The notes beneath the pieces were generated by a model. The model was not told where the DNA came from. It saw only the letters and a program-made list of their open reading frames with translations, and made no database searches. From NCBI GenBank assembly GCA_903858085.1, contig CAIOHJ010000263.1, positions 28,622-92,621 of the forward strand: 64,000 nucleotides of DNA, written 5' to 3'. The DNA is from an uncultured Chloroflexota bacterium (GTDB lineage Bacteria; Chloroflexota; Anaerolineae; Caldilineales; Caldilineaceae). Below, in pieces: positions 40,761 through 49,910 of the stretch (positions are counted from its first letter, which is position 1; every line of letters begins with the position of its first letter). The position numbers and the translations under genes were made by a program.

Positions 40761-43375
40761 CGCTCTGTCTGTCTGGTGAATGAGGAGGAGGGGGCACTGC
40801 TGTTCAAGCGTTCGAGCAGGGCAAGGGTCAGCCGTTTGGTTTCCAGCTGCACCGGCTGGCCGTCCAGCACGGGGCCGACGCAGCCTGGGCATCCCTGCGC
40901 GCAGGGGCAGCTGCGCACCAGGGAGTCGGCAGCTGCCAGCAGCTGTTCGTGCAGGTCACAGAGCAGTGCGCTGAACCCCAGTCCGGCCGGAACCCGTTCG
41001 TACAAATAGATGCGCGCACAGCTTCCTGGCTGGCCGGCGCGTGCGACCGAGACGCCCAGATCGCTGCGATCGCACATCAGATGCAGAGGGGCCAGCTGGC
41101 TCAACAGGTAGGCCAGCCCATCCAGCCCGGTCTGCAGCTGGCCGGCTGTCTCCATCCGACGGTGACAGGCGCGGCAGAGCAGCAGCAGGTTGTCGAGCTG
41201 GTTGGCCTGCAGATAGGCTTCGTTGCGGCCTGGCACATACCCAAAAAAACGAAACGGGATCTTGTGATGCACATCGTGTTCGCGACCTGGCGGCTCGCCG
41301 GCGCCGCAGACCACACAGCGACAGCCATCACGGGCGCGCACCGCAGCGCGCTGCGGCTGCCAGTTGGGCCCATAGTCGTTGGCTGAGTCGAACCAGAGCC
41401 CGGCTGACTCCAGGGCCTGCTGGGTTGCGGCGGAGATCTGGCACCAGTAGGCGTTGCTCTCCAGCGTCGTGCGTTCGTACTGGAGTGGGTAGACCCCCAG
41501 CGTTGTATGGGCGACGCGTTGGATGCGCCGGTAGCCGATCAGCTGGGCGTGCACGGCCACCTCGCCGTGGGCTGCTGTGCTGGGGCCCAGCGCACGTTCG
41601 CTGTGGCAGGTCAGCAGCTCGATCTCTGTTTCGGTGACCGCCTCTGTGTAGTAATCTACGTCGACCGCCACCACCTCGGCGCGCAGTGCGGCCCGGTCGA
41701 ACCGCTGCACCTGGTAGCTTTGTCCGTCGTGCAGATAGATTGCGCCGTCGTGCACCAGAAACTGGGCGCTGGCCTGGTCGACCCCTCCAATCACGCTGCG
41801 GGCGGCGGAGCGCGGGTGGATCGCTTCGACCAGGACACTGGCCCGCCCGGCGCTGCGCAGGTTTATGCGGCGGGCAGGGTGACTCTCCCCCCCCCAGAAA
41901 CAATGGCCCCCCTGGCGGTAGATCTCGCCGAGATCGGCGAGCAAGGTCAGCGCATCTTCCAGATAGGTGCCGGGCCCAAACTGTTCACCGTGCCGGAAGG
42001 GCAGCTCTGCGGCAGCGCAGCGCACATGGTCGACGAGCAGGATCAAATTTTCGGGGTTGACCAGCGCGTGTTCTGGGGACTGCGCAAAGAGATAGTCGAC
42101 CTGCTGCAAGATGTACTGGTCGAGCACCCCGGCGGTCGCCACCAGCAACGCCAGCGCAGTGTCGGTGGTGCGGCCAGCCCGCCCGATCTGCTGCCAGGTG
42201 CTGGCAATGCTGCCCGGGTAGCCGCAGAGCACAGCGGCTCCCAACCCTCCGAGATCGATGCCCAGCTCGAGCGCCTGGGTGGCCACCACCCCCCGCACGG
42301 CACCGCTGCGCAGCCCGGCCTCGATCTGGCGGCGTTCGGCGGGCAGATAGCCGCTGCGGTAGCCGTGCACGGTGGCAGCAGCTGCCGGCGTGGCAGTGCG
42401 GGCCAGCGCGGCCCGCACGTAGGTGAGCAGCAGTTCGGTCGTCAGGCGCGAGCGGCCAAAGACGATCGTCTGCAGACCCGCGCCGATGCAGCGCGCGGCC
42501 AGCTCGGCCGCTTCCAGCGTCGCGGCCCGTCGAATCCCTTTTTCGGCGTCAACCCAGGGAGGGTTGAGCAGGAGAACATGCTTCTCCCCGCGCGGCGCGC
42601 CGGAGCGCTCGACCAGCCGCACAGGGCGTTCAACCAGCTGTGCAGCCAGCTGGGCTGGATTGGCGATGGTGGCGCTGGTGCAGATAAAACGGGGATCGCT
42701 GCCGTAATGGCGGCAGAGTCGGCGCAACCGGCGCAGCACATTGGCCACGTGGCTGCCGAAGACGCCTCGATAGACATGCATTTCGTCCAGGCAGACCCAG
42801 CGCAGACCGGCCAGAAACCTGGCCCACTGTGGGTGGTTGGGCAGAATGCCGCCATGGAGCATGTCTGGATTGGTCAGCAGCAGACGGGCCTGTCGGCGCA
42901 CCGTTGCGCGCTGTGCCGACAGGGTGTCGCCGTCGTAGGGGCTGATGGCCGCCGACAGCGCCGCAGAGCCGAGCGCGGCGCCCATCCGCGTCAGCTCCGC
43001 CAGCTGGTCGTGGGCCAGGGCCTTGGTGGGGAAGAGATAGAGCGCGCATGCCTGGGGGTCGGCAAGCAGTGTATGCAGCACCGGCAAGTTGAAACAGAGA
43101 CTCTTGCCGCTGGCGGTCGGGGTGGCGATCGCCACATCTTCGCCATGCAGGGCTGCCTCGACAGCTTCGCCCTGGTGGCTGTAGAGCTGCTCGACCCCGC
43201 GCCTGGCCAGGGCGGTCTGCAGATCGGGATGCAGCGCTGGCGGCAGCGGCACAAAGTGCGCTGGCTGGGCCGCAAGCGTGCGCCAGGTCGCCACCTGCTG
43301 CATAAACCTGGGGTCGCTGCGCCAGCTGCGCAGCAGATCGGCCACAGACTGGCCACTCCCGGGCCGGTCGCTCAC
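40757..43375 (-). CDS. DEAD/DEAH-box helicase with inserted HNH domain and C-terminal DUF1998-type zinc domain
   Basis: An 872-residue superfamily 2 helicase of the YprA/MrfA kind. It has ATPTASGKS (motif I, near 85), DEMHVYRG (motif II, near 195), TSATIANP (motif III) and QIGRAGRT (motif VI, near 400). Near residues 677-738 lies an HNH-like nuclease motif: CVVCG, DVHHKIP, and DNLLLLCRACH. The C-terminal DUF1998/MZB-type end has a CPCAQGCPGC zinc site. MrfA proteins act in repair of mitomycin-type damage; here a nuclease module appears built in. The start is a GTG overlapping the pdxH stop (GTGA). It also overlaps the CbiR-like gene downstream. Confidence 0.85.
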   Translation of the reverse strand: MSDRPGSGQSVADLLRSWRSDPRFMQQVATWRTLAAQPAHFVPLPPALHPDLQTALARRGVEQLYSHQGEAVEAALHGEDVAIATPTASGKSLCFNLPVLHTLLADPQACALYLFPTKALAHDQLAELTRMGAALGSAALSAAISPYDGDTLSAQRATVRRQARLLLTNPDMLHGGILPNHPQWARFLAGLRWVCLDEMHVYRGVFGSHVANVLRRLRRLCRHYGSDPRFICTSATIANPAQLAAQLVERPVRLVERSGAPRGEKHVLLLNPPWVDAEKGIRRAATLEAAELAARCIGAGLQTIVFGRSRLTTELLLTYVRAALARTATPAAAATVHGYRSGYLPAERRQIEAGLRSGAVRGVVATQALELGIDLGGLGAAVLCGYPGSIASTWQQIGRAGRTTDTALALLVATAGVLDQYILQQVDYLFAQSPEHALVNPENLILLVDHVRCAAAELPFRHGEQFGPGTYLEDALTLLADLGEIYRQGGHCFWGGESHPARRINLRSAGRASVLVEAIHPRSAARSVIGGVDQASAQFLVHDGAIYLHDGQSYQVQRFDRAALRAEVVAVDVDYYTEAVTETEIELLTCHSERALGPSTAAHGEVAVHAQLIGYRRIQRVAHTTLGVYPLQYERTTLESNAYWCQISAATQQALESAGLWFDSANDYGPNWQPQRAAVRARDGCRCVVCGAGEPPGREHDVHHKIPFRFFGYVPGRNEAYLQANQLDNLLLLCRACHRRMETAGQLQTGLDGLAYLLSQLAPLHLMCDRSDLGVSVARAGQPGSCARIYLYERVPAGLGFSALLCDLHEQLLAAADSLVRSCPCAQGCPGCVGPVLDGQPVQLETKRLTLALLERLNSSAPSSSFTRQTER

Positions 43376-44016
43376 GGAGAGAGTCGTTCGCGGTGCCAGC
43401 GGGTATCGTCCTGCCGTCGATAGCGCAGCCGGTCATGCAGCCGGTTGACCCCCCCCTGCCAGAATTCAAAGAGGTCGGGCACAAGCCGATAGCCCCCCCA
43501 GAAGGCAGGGCGCTCTGGAGAGGACTCGCTGTATTCGGCCTGCAGATCGGCGAAGCGCTGCTCCAGCACGGCCCGGTCTGGGAGGACCCGGCTCTGTTCC
43601 GAGGCCCAGGCCCCCAGTCGGCTGCCGAGCGGACGGCTCTGATAGTATTCGTCGGAGTCGGCCGCGGGCAGTTTGTCGACCACGCCCTCCACGCGCACCT
43701 GCCGTTCGATCGGCTCCCACCAAAAAAGCAGGGCAGCGTGCGGGTTGACCGCCAGCTCACGCCCCTTGCGGCTTTCGTAGTTGGTAAAAAAAGTAAACCC
43801 GCCCCGATCAACCCCTTTGAGCAGCACCACCCGCAGCGATGGGCGACCGTCGGGAGTGGCCGTCGCCAGCGACATGGCGTTGGGTTCGTGGATCCCGCTG
43901 GTGCCGGCCAGACGAAACCACTGCTCAAAAAGCTGCCAGGGATCTGCTCCCGCAGTTGCCTCCGAGAGCCGGTCAAAACGATACTCTTTGCGAAAATTCG
44001 TCACGTCGGTGCCCAT
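43372..44016 (-). CDS. pdxH: Pyridoxamine/pyridoxine 5'-phosphate oxidase
   Basis: A 214-residue FMN enzyme that makes pyridoxal 5'-phosphate. The conserved segments are present: NAMSLATATPDGRPSLRVVLLKG (FMN binding), FFTNYESRKGREL, RQVRVEGVVDKL, and the C-terminal FEFWQGGVNRLHDRLRYRR. The ATG at 44016 has GGAGGG upstream; the frame is open further but passes through the tRNA-Met gene. It heads the minus-strand series pdxH, helicase, cbiR-like, cobU, with overlaps between successive genes. The grouping with cobamide genes may be loosely cofactor-related. Confidence 0.94.
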   Translation of the reverse strand: MGTDVTNFRKEYRFDRLSEATAGADPWQLFEQWFRLAGTSGIHEPNAMSLATATPDGRPSLRVVLLKGVDRGGFTFFTNYESRKGRELAVNPHAALLFWWEPIERQVRVEGVVDKLPAADSDEYYQSRPLGSRLGAWASEQSRVLPDRAVLEQRFADLQAEYSESSPERPAFWGGYRLVPDLFEFWQGGVNRLHDRLRYRRQDDTRWHRERLSP

Positions 44017-44112
44017 CTGCCCTCCTCTGTCGCCAGAATCTGTCCGCCTCTTTGTATCGTACCACAGCCGGGCACAACAGTTGCCAGATTGGGGGGGGGC
44101 TGAAGGAGCGAG

Positions 44113-44184
<72 letters not shown>

Positions 44185-44271
44185 GGCTGTTGCCGACCTG
44201 ACCGTTGTCAGGGGGATGGCTGACCAGAAGATGGGGTGAGGAAATTGCCAGAAAAAAGTGATTTGGCAGAG

Positions 44272-44343
<72 letters not shown>

Positions 44344-44345
44344 TC

Positions 44346-44421
<76 letters not shown>

Positions 44422-44432
44422 AATCTGTCTCT

Positions 44433-44461
44433 ATTGTACAATGGAGCAGCACCATTGACAA
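44433..44461 (-). promoter_or_regulatory. Promoter of the Pro-Gly-Met tRNA operon
   Basis: Minus-strand TTGTCA (plus 44456-44461), a 17-bp spacer, and TACAAT (plus 44433-44438). Transcription would start a few nucleotides before tRNA-Pro. Confidence 0.75.
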
Positions 44462-44527
44462 AACCTGAAGGTGGCTTGGCTCTATTTTTACGGAGTGGCT
44501 GAAAAAAGCAATCTTTTCTGTGATCTC

Positions 44528-44536
44528 TGCTATACT
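44528..44536 (+). promoter_or_regulatory. Extended -10 of the aldolase/kinase operon
   Basis: TGCTATACT with no clear -35, about 70 nt before the ATG at 44608. Confidence 0.45.
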
Positions 44537-44607
44537 GGAGAGGTATGTTGGGGGGTCCCCAGGGGGGATGTCGACGCAGACTTTGTGGCTGCAGTGGGAG
44601 GGCCAGG

Positions 44608-45267
44608 ATGCAGATAGAAGCACTTTCTGAAAAGCCAGTTTCCGAGCAATCAGTTTCTGAACAAATTGTCTATATGGCTCGCCGGATGTTTGAACGGCGC
44701 CTGACGGATATGGCAGGGGGCAACATCAGCGCACGGGCAGGGGACACCCTGTACATCACCCCCCGCTATGCTGGCAGCCGACAGCATTGGCAGCTGACCG
44801 CTGCGGAGATTCTCAGCGGCCCTTTGGCGGGGGAGGGGCTGCAGAGACATCCACGTTTTTCGCGCGAGGGACAGGCCCATCTTGCCATCTATCGTGCGTT
44901 TCCGGAGGTGGGTGCTGTGATCCACGCCCATCCCTTTCATGTTTTGCCCTTTTGTGTGGCGGGGCGGCCGATCGAACCTGTGCTGGAGGCGACCCAAAAA
45001 TTTGGGGTGACCCCCGTGCTCCCCTACGCCCCGGCGCACAGCGAAGATCTGGCTCGTTTCGTCGTCGACGGGTTGCGCGGGCGGGAAGCCACTTTGCGCA
45101 AGCAGGCGGCGGCGGTGTTGTTGCCCAAGCATGGAATTGTTGTCGCCGCTCTGGATTTGTGGGCTGCAATCGACGCTTTGGAGCGGATCGACTGGAACGC
45201 CTGGTGTATTCTCAGCCAGGGAATGCTGCCGTCGTCGCCGCTCGCCTATGCAGTCGAACTGCCATGA
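44608..45267 (+). CDS. Class II aldolase/adducin family protein
   Basis: A 219-residue zinc enzyme related to fuculose-1-phosphate aldolase and ribulose-5-phosphate epimerase. MAGGNISAR near residue 37 is the phosphate-binding motif, VIHAHPFHVLP near 105 gives two zinc histidines, and LPKHGIVV near 172 gives the third. The ATG at 44608 follows GGGAGGG. It overlaps the following PfkB-type kinase gene (ATGA). The pairing of a sugar kinase with a class II aldolase suggests cleavage of a ketose-1-phosphate, as in fuculose, rhamnulose or fructose-1-phosphate routes. The sugar is not known. Confidence 0.87.
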   Translation: MQIEALSEKPVSEQSVSEQIVYMARRMFERRLTDMAGGNISARAGDTLYITPRYAGSRQHWQLTAAEILSGPLAGEGLQRHPRFSREGQAHLAIYRAFPEVGAVIHAHPFHVLPFCVAGRPIEPVLEATQKFGVTPVLPYAPAHSEDLARFVVDGLRGREATLRKQAAAVLLPKHGIVVAALDLWAAIDALERIDWNAWCILSQGMLPSSPLAYAVELP

Positions 45268-46199
45268 TTCTGACACTCACTGCCAACGCCGCGCTGGATC
45301 GCGTGATCTTTGTCGAAGAGTTTGTGCCTGCCACCACGATGCGTGCGCCCCGTTTTCTGGAGTGTGCGGGCGGCAAAGGGTTCGACACGTCGGTGGCGCT
45401 GCGCGGGCTGGGCCAGCGCACGACTGCACTCGGCTTTGTGGCTGGCTACTACGGCCAGCTGTTGGTCAACGTCCTGACCCACTATGGGATCGACGTCGAC
45501 CCGATCTGGCTGGCTGGGGAGACGCGGCAGGCCAATGTGATTGTAGAGACGGCCCGTGCCCGCCACAGCCATCTCATGATCGGTGCCTTGCCGGTCACGG
45601 CCGCCGATGTCGCAACCATGCTGGCGCGGTTTGCGGCCCATCTTCCCGCTGCGGCCTGGGTGGTCGCTGCCGGATCGCTGCCGCCGGGGATGCCCAGCAC
45701 CTTCTATCGTACGGTCACCGAGCAGGCCCAGGCGGCTGGCCGGCCGATCTTGATCGATGCCACCGGCCTTCCCCTGCTCGATTGCCTGCCTGCCCGTCCG
45801 GATGTGGTCAAGCTGAACCAGGACGAGTTTGTCGAGACCTTCGACCTGAGTGGGGGGGAGCTCTCTGCGGTCGTGGAGGCGGCCCATCAGGTCAGGCAGA
45901 GATACCAGCTCAGCACCCTGGTTCTCACCTGTGGCCGGGAGGGGCTGATGGTGGTCACGGAGGCAGCCACCCTGCAGGCGCAGGCACCGGTGCAGCGGGC
46001 GATCAACGCAGCAGGTGCCGGCGATGCAACCTCTGCTGCCTTGGTCTGGCGTCGGAGGGTCGGCGACAGCTGGGCAGAGGCCGCACGCTGGGCTGCTGCT
46101 GTGGGTGCAGCGTCGGTCACCACCGAAGGCACCGCAGAGGTTCGCCTGGCCGATGTCGACCATCTGTTGCCCGATGTGCGGGTGACCCGCTGGCTGTAG
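45264..46199 (+). CDS. PfkB-family kinase, 1-phosphofructokinase/tagatose-6-phosphate kinase type
   Basis: A 311-residue sugar or sugar-phosphate kinase beginning ILTLTANAALDRVIFVEEF, the start typical of the LacC/FruK branch. It has ECAGGKGFDTSVALRGLG (substrate/Gly-Gly switch), and near residue 248 INAAGAGDATSAALVW with the catalytic Asp of GAGD. Phosphate-handling residues cannot be assigned beyond the family. It overlaps the class II aldolase gene by 4 bp, so the two probably catalyse successive steps. Confidence 0.87.
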   Translation: MILTLTANAALDRVIFVEEFVPATTMRAPRFLECAGGKGFDTSVALRGLGQRTTALGFVAGYYGQLLVNVLTHYGIDVDPIWLAGETRQANVIVETARARHSHLMIGALPVTAADVATMLARFAAHLPAAAWVVAAGSLPPGMPSTFYRTVTEQAQAAGRPILIDATGLPLLDCLPARPDVVKLNQDEFVETFDLSGGELSAVVEAAHQVRQRYQLSTLVLTCGREGLMVVTEAATLQAQAPVQRAINAAGAGDATSAALVWRRRVGDSWAEAARWAAAVGAASVTTEGTAEVRLADVDHLLPDVRVTRWL

Positions 46200-46223
46200 G
46201 CGTTGTCTGGCAGACAGGGGCCG

Positions 46224-47951
46224 ATGCGCAAATTTGCAGAAAGAAGGCGATCCTGGTGCAGGGGGCTGCTGCTGTTGCTGCTGTGGGCAACGGCAGCCTG
46301 TCGCGATGCAGAACGCCCTTCTGCGCAGATCGTCTTTCCAACCCCGACGCCGACGCCATTGGGCTATCTTGCCGGCACGCCGCAGCCGGGCGGGGTCTGG
46401 ACGCGGGCGATCTCAGCCAATCCGCTCAATTTCAATCCCCTCCTGGCAGCAGACAGTGCCAGCACAGCCGTGCACGCCATGCTCTACCCGGTGTTGGTGC
46501 GTCAGGATGCGGTGACCGGCCAGTATGGGGCGGCAATGGCGGAGCGCTGGGAGAGCTCCGCAGATGGGTTGACCTGGACTTTTTATTTGCGTGCCGGGGT
46601 CCTCTGGAGCGACAAGGAGGCGGTCGACGCCGAAGATTTCAAATTTACCTATGAGGCGATCCGGCTGAGCACGCTCGATTCGCCCTATCGGCAGCTGGTA
46701 GAACCGATCGCTGCGATCGAAGTCGTCAACCCGCTCACGGTGCGGGTTGTTTTGCGCAACGTGCAGTGTGACCTGCTGGAGCGGCTGCGGGTGGGGTGGT
46801 TGCCCAGCCATCGGTTTGCCGCCGATTTCAGCGACGTCGACAGCAATGCGTTCAACCAGGCCCCGGATCTGAGCGCTGGCCCCTTTCTTTTGCAGAGCTA
46901 CATTCCCGGGGACAGCGTCGTCTTGCGGCGCAATCCCAGCTACTGGCAGGGCCCTCCTCTGATCGATCGCATGGTCTACCGGATCGTGCCGGATGCCGAG
47001 GAGCGGCTGCGTCTGCTGCTGGCCGGCGAACTGGATGAGAGCCCGGTGACCCCAGACCAGCTGATCGATCTGTTGGAGATGCCGGCGTTGAAGGTCGCCA
47101 AAAATCCGGTCGACGCCTACGACTTTCTGGCCTTCAATCTGGCCAACCCTGTCTCTCCGCAGCGGGGGCTGCGCGAGGATGGGGCGTTGCAGGCCCAGGA
47201 CCCGCACCCCCTGCTGGCGGAGCGGGCTGTTCGTCAGGCCGCGGCCCAGGCGATCGACTTCAATGGGATCGTCAACGCCATCTATCTGGGCCAGGCGTAC
47301 CCGCTGGCTGCCAATGTTCTGCCGATCGTGCCCTGGGCCTTTGACCCGGCGTTGCCGATCCCCGAATACAGTCCAGACCGGGCGCGCTCGCTGCTGGAAG
47401 CGAGCGGCTGGATCGATCTCAACCGGGATGGCATCCGCGAAAAAGAGATTCAGATTCTACGTTTGACCCTGATTGTGCCCGAGGTCAACCCCTACTACCT
47501 GCGCATCGCAGAAATTGTGCGCGACCAGCTCAACGCGGTCGGCTTCGATATTCGGCTGCAACCCCTGGGGACCTCTGCGTTCACACAACAGCTCTTCAGC
47601 CAACGGTACGACCTGGCGTTGAGCGGGTGGGCGGCGCTCGGCGTTGACCCGGACGACCACGAACTGTGGCAGGCGGCCTTTGACCGGCCGGGCAGTGGCT
47701 TCAACTTTACCAGCTACCAGAATCCCCAGCTGGAGGCGTTGCTGGCGCAGGGGCTGACCCAGAGGGGCTGCCAGCCGCAGGATCGAGCGCCCCTCTACCG
47801 GGAGATCCAGCGTCTCTTGCACGAGGATCTCCCGTACCTCTTTCTGGCTGGCATCGTCCAGAACAGAGCCTATACGGCGCGCTGGGGAGGGATCGACCCT
47901 GGCCCGTGGGATTTTTACCACAACGTGCAGACCTGGTACCAGCTTCCATGA
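46224..47951 (+). CDS. Extracellular solute-binding lipoprotein, family 5
   Basis: A 575-residue peptide/nickel-type binding protein of ABC uptake systems. The signal peptide with basic n-region (RRRSW) ends at the lipobox-like TAAC. After a Pro/Thr stalk come GGVWTRAISANPLNFNPLLA, MAERWESSADGLTWTFYLR and DAEDFKFTYEAI, all family 5 signatures, then GPFLLQSYIPGDSVVLRRNP. ATG 46224 is preferred over an upstream in-frame TTG. It follows the kinase gene by 24 bp and may share its transcript. No permease or ATPase is adjacent. Confidence 0.9.
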   Translation: MRKFAERRRSWCRGLLLLLLWATAACRDAERPSAQIVFPTPTPTPLGYLAGTPQPGGVWTRAISANPLNFNPLLAADSASTAVHAMLYPVLVRQDAVTGQYGAAMAERWESSADGLTWTFYLRAGVLWSDKEAVDAEDFKFTYEAIRLSTLDSPYRQLVEPIAAIEVVNPLTVRVVLRNVQCDLLERLRVGWLPSHRFAADFSDVDSNAFNQAPDLSAGPFLLQSYIPGDSVVLRRNPSYWQGPPLIDRMVYRIVPDAEERLRLLLAGELDESPVTPDQLIDLLEMPALKVAKNPVDAYDFLAFNLANPVSPQRGLREDGALQAQDPHPLLAERAVRQAAAQAIDFNGIVNAIYLGQAYPLAANVLPIVPWAFDPALPIPEYSPDRARSLLEASGWIDLNRDGIREKEIQILRLTLIVPEVNPYYLRIAEIVRDQLNAVGFDIRLQPLGTSAFTQQLFSQRYDLALSGWAALGVDPDDHELWQAAFDRPGSGFNFTSYQNPQLEALLAQGLTQRGCQPQDRAPLYREIQRLLHEDLPYLFLAGIVQNRAYTARWGGIDPGPWDFYHNVQTWYQLP

Positions 47952-48210
47952 AGCGTGGGCTGGAGCTCTGGTGCGGTTGGCTTCCTGGGAGCTGCCGGGT
48001 CCCCCCCAGGGGAAGGTCTGCTGCGGCGTCTTGTCAGGGTATAGCCCTCGGTTGGCTGTAGTCGTCGCCCCGACCTGGGGGCTGGGAATTCACCTGGTGC
48101 CGACTGTGCTGCCAGAAGAGGTGGAGCTGACCCCTTTTGCTCTGTTCAAGGCCAGCGCTGTTGGCTGGGAGGCCTTGGGGGAGCTCCACGGGCAAACAAA
48201 AAAATTCCTC
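47952..48210. other. Intergenic region with no recognised feature
   Basis: About 260 bp between the solute-binding gene and the S1-like gene promoter. It contains GC-rich short complementary stretches but no convincing terminator, RNA gene or coding region. A 97-codon open frame at 47971 lacks a plausible start and family. Confidence 0.5.
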
Positions 48211-48239
48211 TTGACGTTGTTTTATGTCGCTGGTATAAT
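48211..48239 (+). promoter_or_regulatory. Promoter of the S1-like gene
   Basis: TTGACG at 48211-48216, a 17-bp spacer, and consensus TATAAT at 48234-48239; one of the strongest promoters in the window. The leader is about 95 nt, long enough for autoregulation of the S1-type protein. Confidence 0.8.
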
Positions 48240-48339
48240 TGAGGGGCAAGAAGGCAAATCGTAGACAGGAATGCGAGCCCATAAAGTCCGCGCAGTTCTG
48301 TTTACACCAAGACCCACACCATACTGCGAGGTTGTGTAG

Positions 48340-49497
48340 ATGTCTGAGGCAGCAAGCAAGAGAACCGCGCCGGTCGGCGAGGAAGCAAAATCGTCCGATC
48401 TGCAGCTGTTCGAGCAATATTTGAGCACAGGGATCGATCTGGACATGCCAGGACGCGGCGATCTGCGCGAGGGTGTGATAGTCGAGGTCCGTCCCACGGA
48501 ACTGCTGGTCAACGTGGGGAGCAAGCGTGACGGCGTGGTTCCTCAGTCTGATCTGGCAAAACTGGATCCGGAGTTTGTCAAAAATTTGCGAGAGGGGCAG
48601 ACTGTCGATGTGGTGGTGGCCAAACAGCCCGAGGATGACAGCGTCTTTTTGTTGAGCATTGCCGATGCGCAGCAGAAGCGGGATTGGAGCACGGCTGAAA
48701 AGCTGCTGGCCAGCGGCGAGATCACAACGCGCAAAGTGGTCGGTTTCAACAAAGGTGGGCTGACGGTAGAGTTCAGCCATCTGCGGGGGTTTGTCCCTGC
48801 ATCGCATGTGATCGACATGCCGCGCAACTTGAACGAGGATCAACGCCGTGACGAATTTGAGGGCCATGTCGGCCACGAGATGCGCCTCAAGGTGATCGAA
48901 GTGGATTCGAAGCGGCGCCGTCTGGTGATGTCGCAGATGCTTGCCGAGCGCGAGTATCGTTCGGTCCAGCGGGAAGAACTGTTCAAACACCTGGCGGTTG
49001 GCTCGGTGGTAGAGGGTGTGGTGCGCAGCATCCGTCCTTTCGGCGCATTTATCGACATCGGTGGGGTCGACGGTCTGCTGCATGTCAGCGAGATTGGCTA
49101 TGGGAATGTCAACCACCCGCGCGAGGCGTTGGCGGTCGGCGAATCTGTGCGGGTGCAGGTGATCCGGATTGACAGCGAAAATCAGCGGGTGGCGTTGAGC
49201 CGCCGCCGTTTGTTGACCAATCCTTGGGACAGCATCGAGCAGCGGTATGCGGCCGGCACGGTGGTGCCGGCGACCATCACGCGGATTGCCGACTTTGGGG
49301 CTTTTGCCGAGCTGGAATCAGGGGTGGAGGGGCTGATCCATGTCAGTGAACTGGCGGATATTGCGGTGGCGGAGCCGCTCAAGACGGTACGGGCCGGCGA
49401 CAAGGTGACGGTCAAGGTTCTGCGGGTAGATGCCAAACGGCAGCGGATCGGGCTGAGCATCCGTCAGGCCAGCGACCCAGGGGGGGGGGCTGGGTGA
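48340..49497 (+). CDS. rpsA: Ribosomal protein S1-like RNA-binding protein (four S1 domains)
   Basis: A 385-residue protein with four S1 OB-fold repeats at about 42-108, 125-195, 212-280 and 295-375. Repeats 3 and 4 have the classic GVVRSIRPFGAFIDIGGVDGLLHVSE and FGAFAELESGVEGLIHVSEL cores. E. coli S1 has six repeats; four-repeat forms are common in Gram-positive-like lineages. It aids mRNA binding on the 30S subunit. GAGG lies 8 nt before the ATG. It is followed by rpsU and infA on the same strand, forming a translation gene group, but rpsU has its own promoter. Confidence 0.9.
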   Translation: MSEAASKRTAPVGEEAKSSDLQLFEQYLSTGIDLDMPGRGDLREGVIVEVRPTELLVNVGSKRDGVVPQSDLAKLDPEFVKNLREGQTVDVVVAKQPEDDSVFLLSIADAQQKRDWSTAEKLLASGEITTRKVVGFNKGGLTVEFSHLRGFVPASHVIDMPRNLNEDQRRDEFEGHVGHEMRLKVIEVDSKRRRLVMSQMLAEREYRSVQREELFKHLAVGSVVEGVVRSIRPFGAFIDIGGVDGLLHVSEIGYGNVNHPREALAVGESVRVQVIRIDSENQRVALSRRRLLTNPWDSIEQRYAAGTVVPATITRIADFGAFAELESGVEGLIHVSELADIAVAEPLKTVRAGDKVTVKVLRVDAKRQRIGLSIRQASDPGGGAG

Positions 49498-49571
49498 CTC
49501 CTCTGCCACAAGCGTGCAGCGCGAGAGAGACCCCCCTGTGGCCCTGTTTTTGGTAGAAACGTCGGAGCTGT

Positions 49572-49600
49572 TTGGTGTCGCGGCGAAGCGCGGCTATAAT
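49572..49600 (+). promoter_or_regulatory. Promoter of rpsU
   Basis: TTGGTG at 49572-49577, a 17-bp spacer, and consensus TATAAT at 49595-49600. A GGGGAGGTGAG ribosome binding site lies before the ATG at 49655. Confidence 0.7.
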
Positions 49601-49654
49601 CAGACTCTGGATTGAACAAAGGTCGTAGAGGGTCATGAGGGGAGGTGAGTGGTC

Positions 49655-49840
49655 ATGAGTGTTGAACTTCGCCCAGGGGAATCCCAAGATGGTCTGTTGA
49701 AGCGTTTCCGCAAAGCGGTCGCCGAGGCGCGCATCCTGCCGATCGTCCGGCAGAAACGTTGGTTCACTTCCAAGAGTGAAATTCGCCGTATCAAGCGGCA
49801 AAAAGCCATTCGCAAATCGCAGCGTTTCAGCCGTCCGTAG
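49655..49840 (+). CDS. rpsU: 30S ribosomal protein bS21
   Basis: A 61-residue basic protein beginning SVELRPGESQDGLLKRFRKA and ending in Arg/Lys-rich sequence (RRIKRQKAIRKSQRF), matching bS21. The ATG at 49655 is set by the strong GGGGAGGTGAG 6-16 nt upstream; an in-frame GTG two codons earlier is less likely. It functions at the 30S platform in initiation. infA follows 70 bp later with a hairpin between them. Confidence 0.93.
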   Translation: MSVELRPGESQDGLLKRFRKAVAEARILPIVRQKRWFTSKSEIRRIKRQKAIRKSQRFSRP

Positions 49841-49860
49841 TTGAACCGCCTAGATTGGCA

Positions 49861-49887
49861 CAGGGGTCTCTGTTTCAGAGACTCCTG
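49861..49887 (+). terminator. Hairpin between rpsU and infA
   Basis: 12-bp arms CAGGGGTCTCTG and CAGAGACTCCTG (one G-U pair) around TTT. It could reduce read-through into infA or protect rpsU mRNA. Confidence 0.5.
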
Positions 49888-49910
49888 TACAGCAAACTGA
49901 TAAGGGACAC

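Noticed and set aside
47971..48264. 97-codon plus-strand frame after the solute-binding gene
   Set aside because: It runs through the strong promoter at 48211-48239, has no ribosome binding site and matches no family I recognise.
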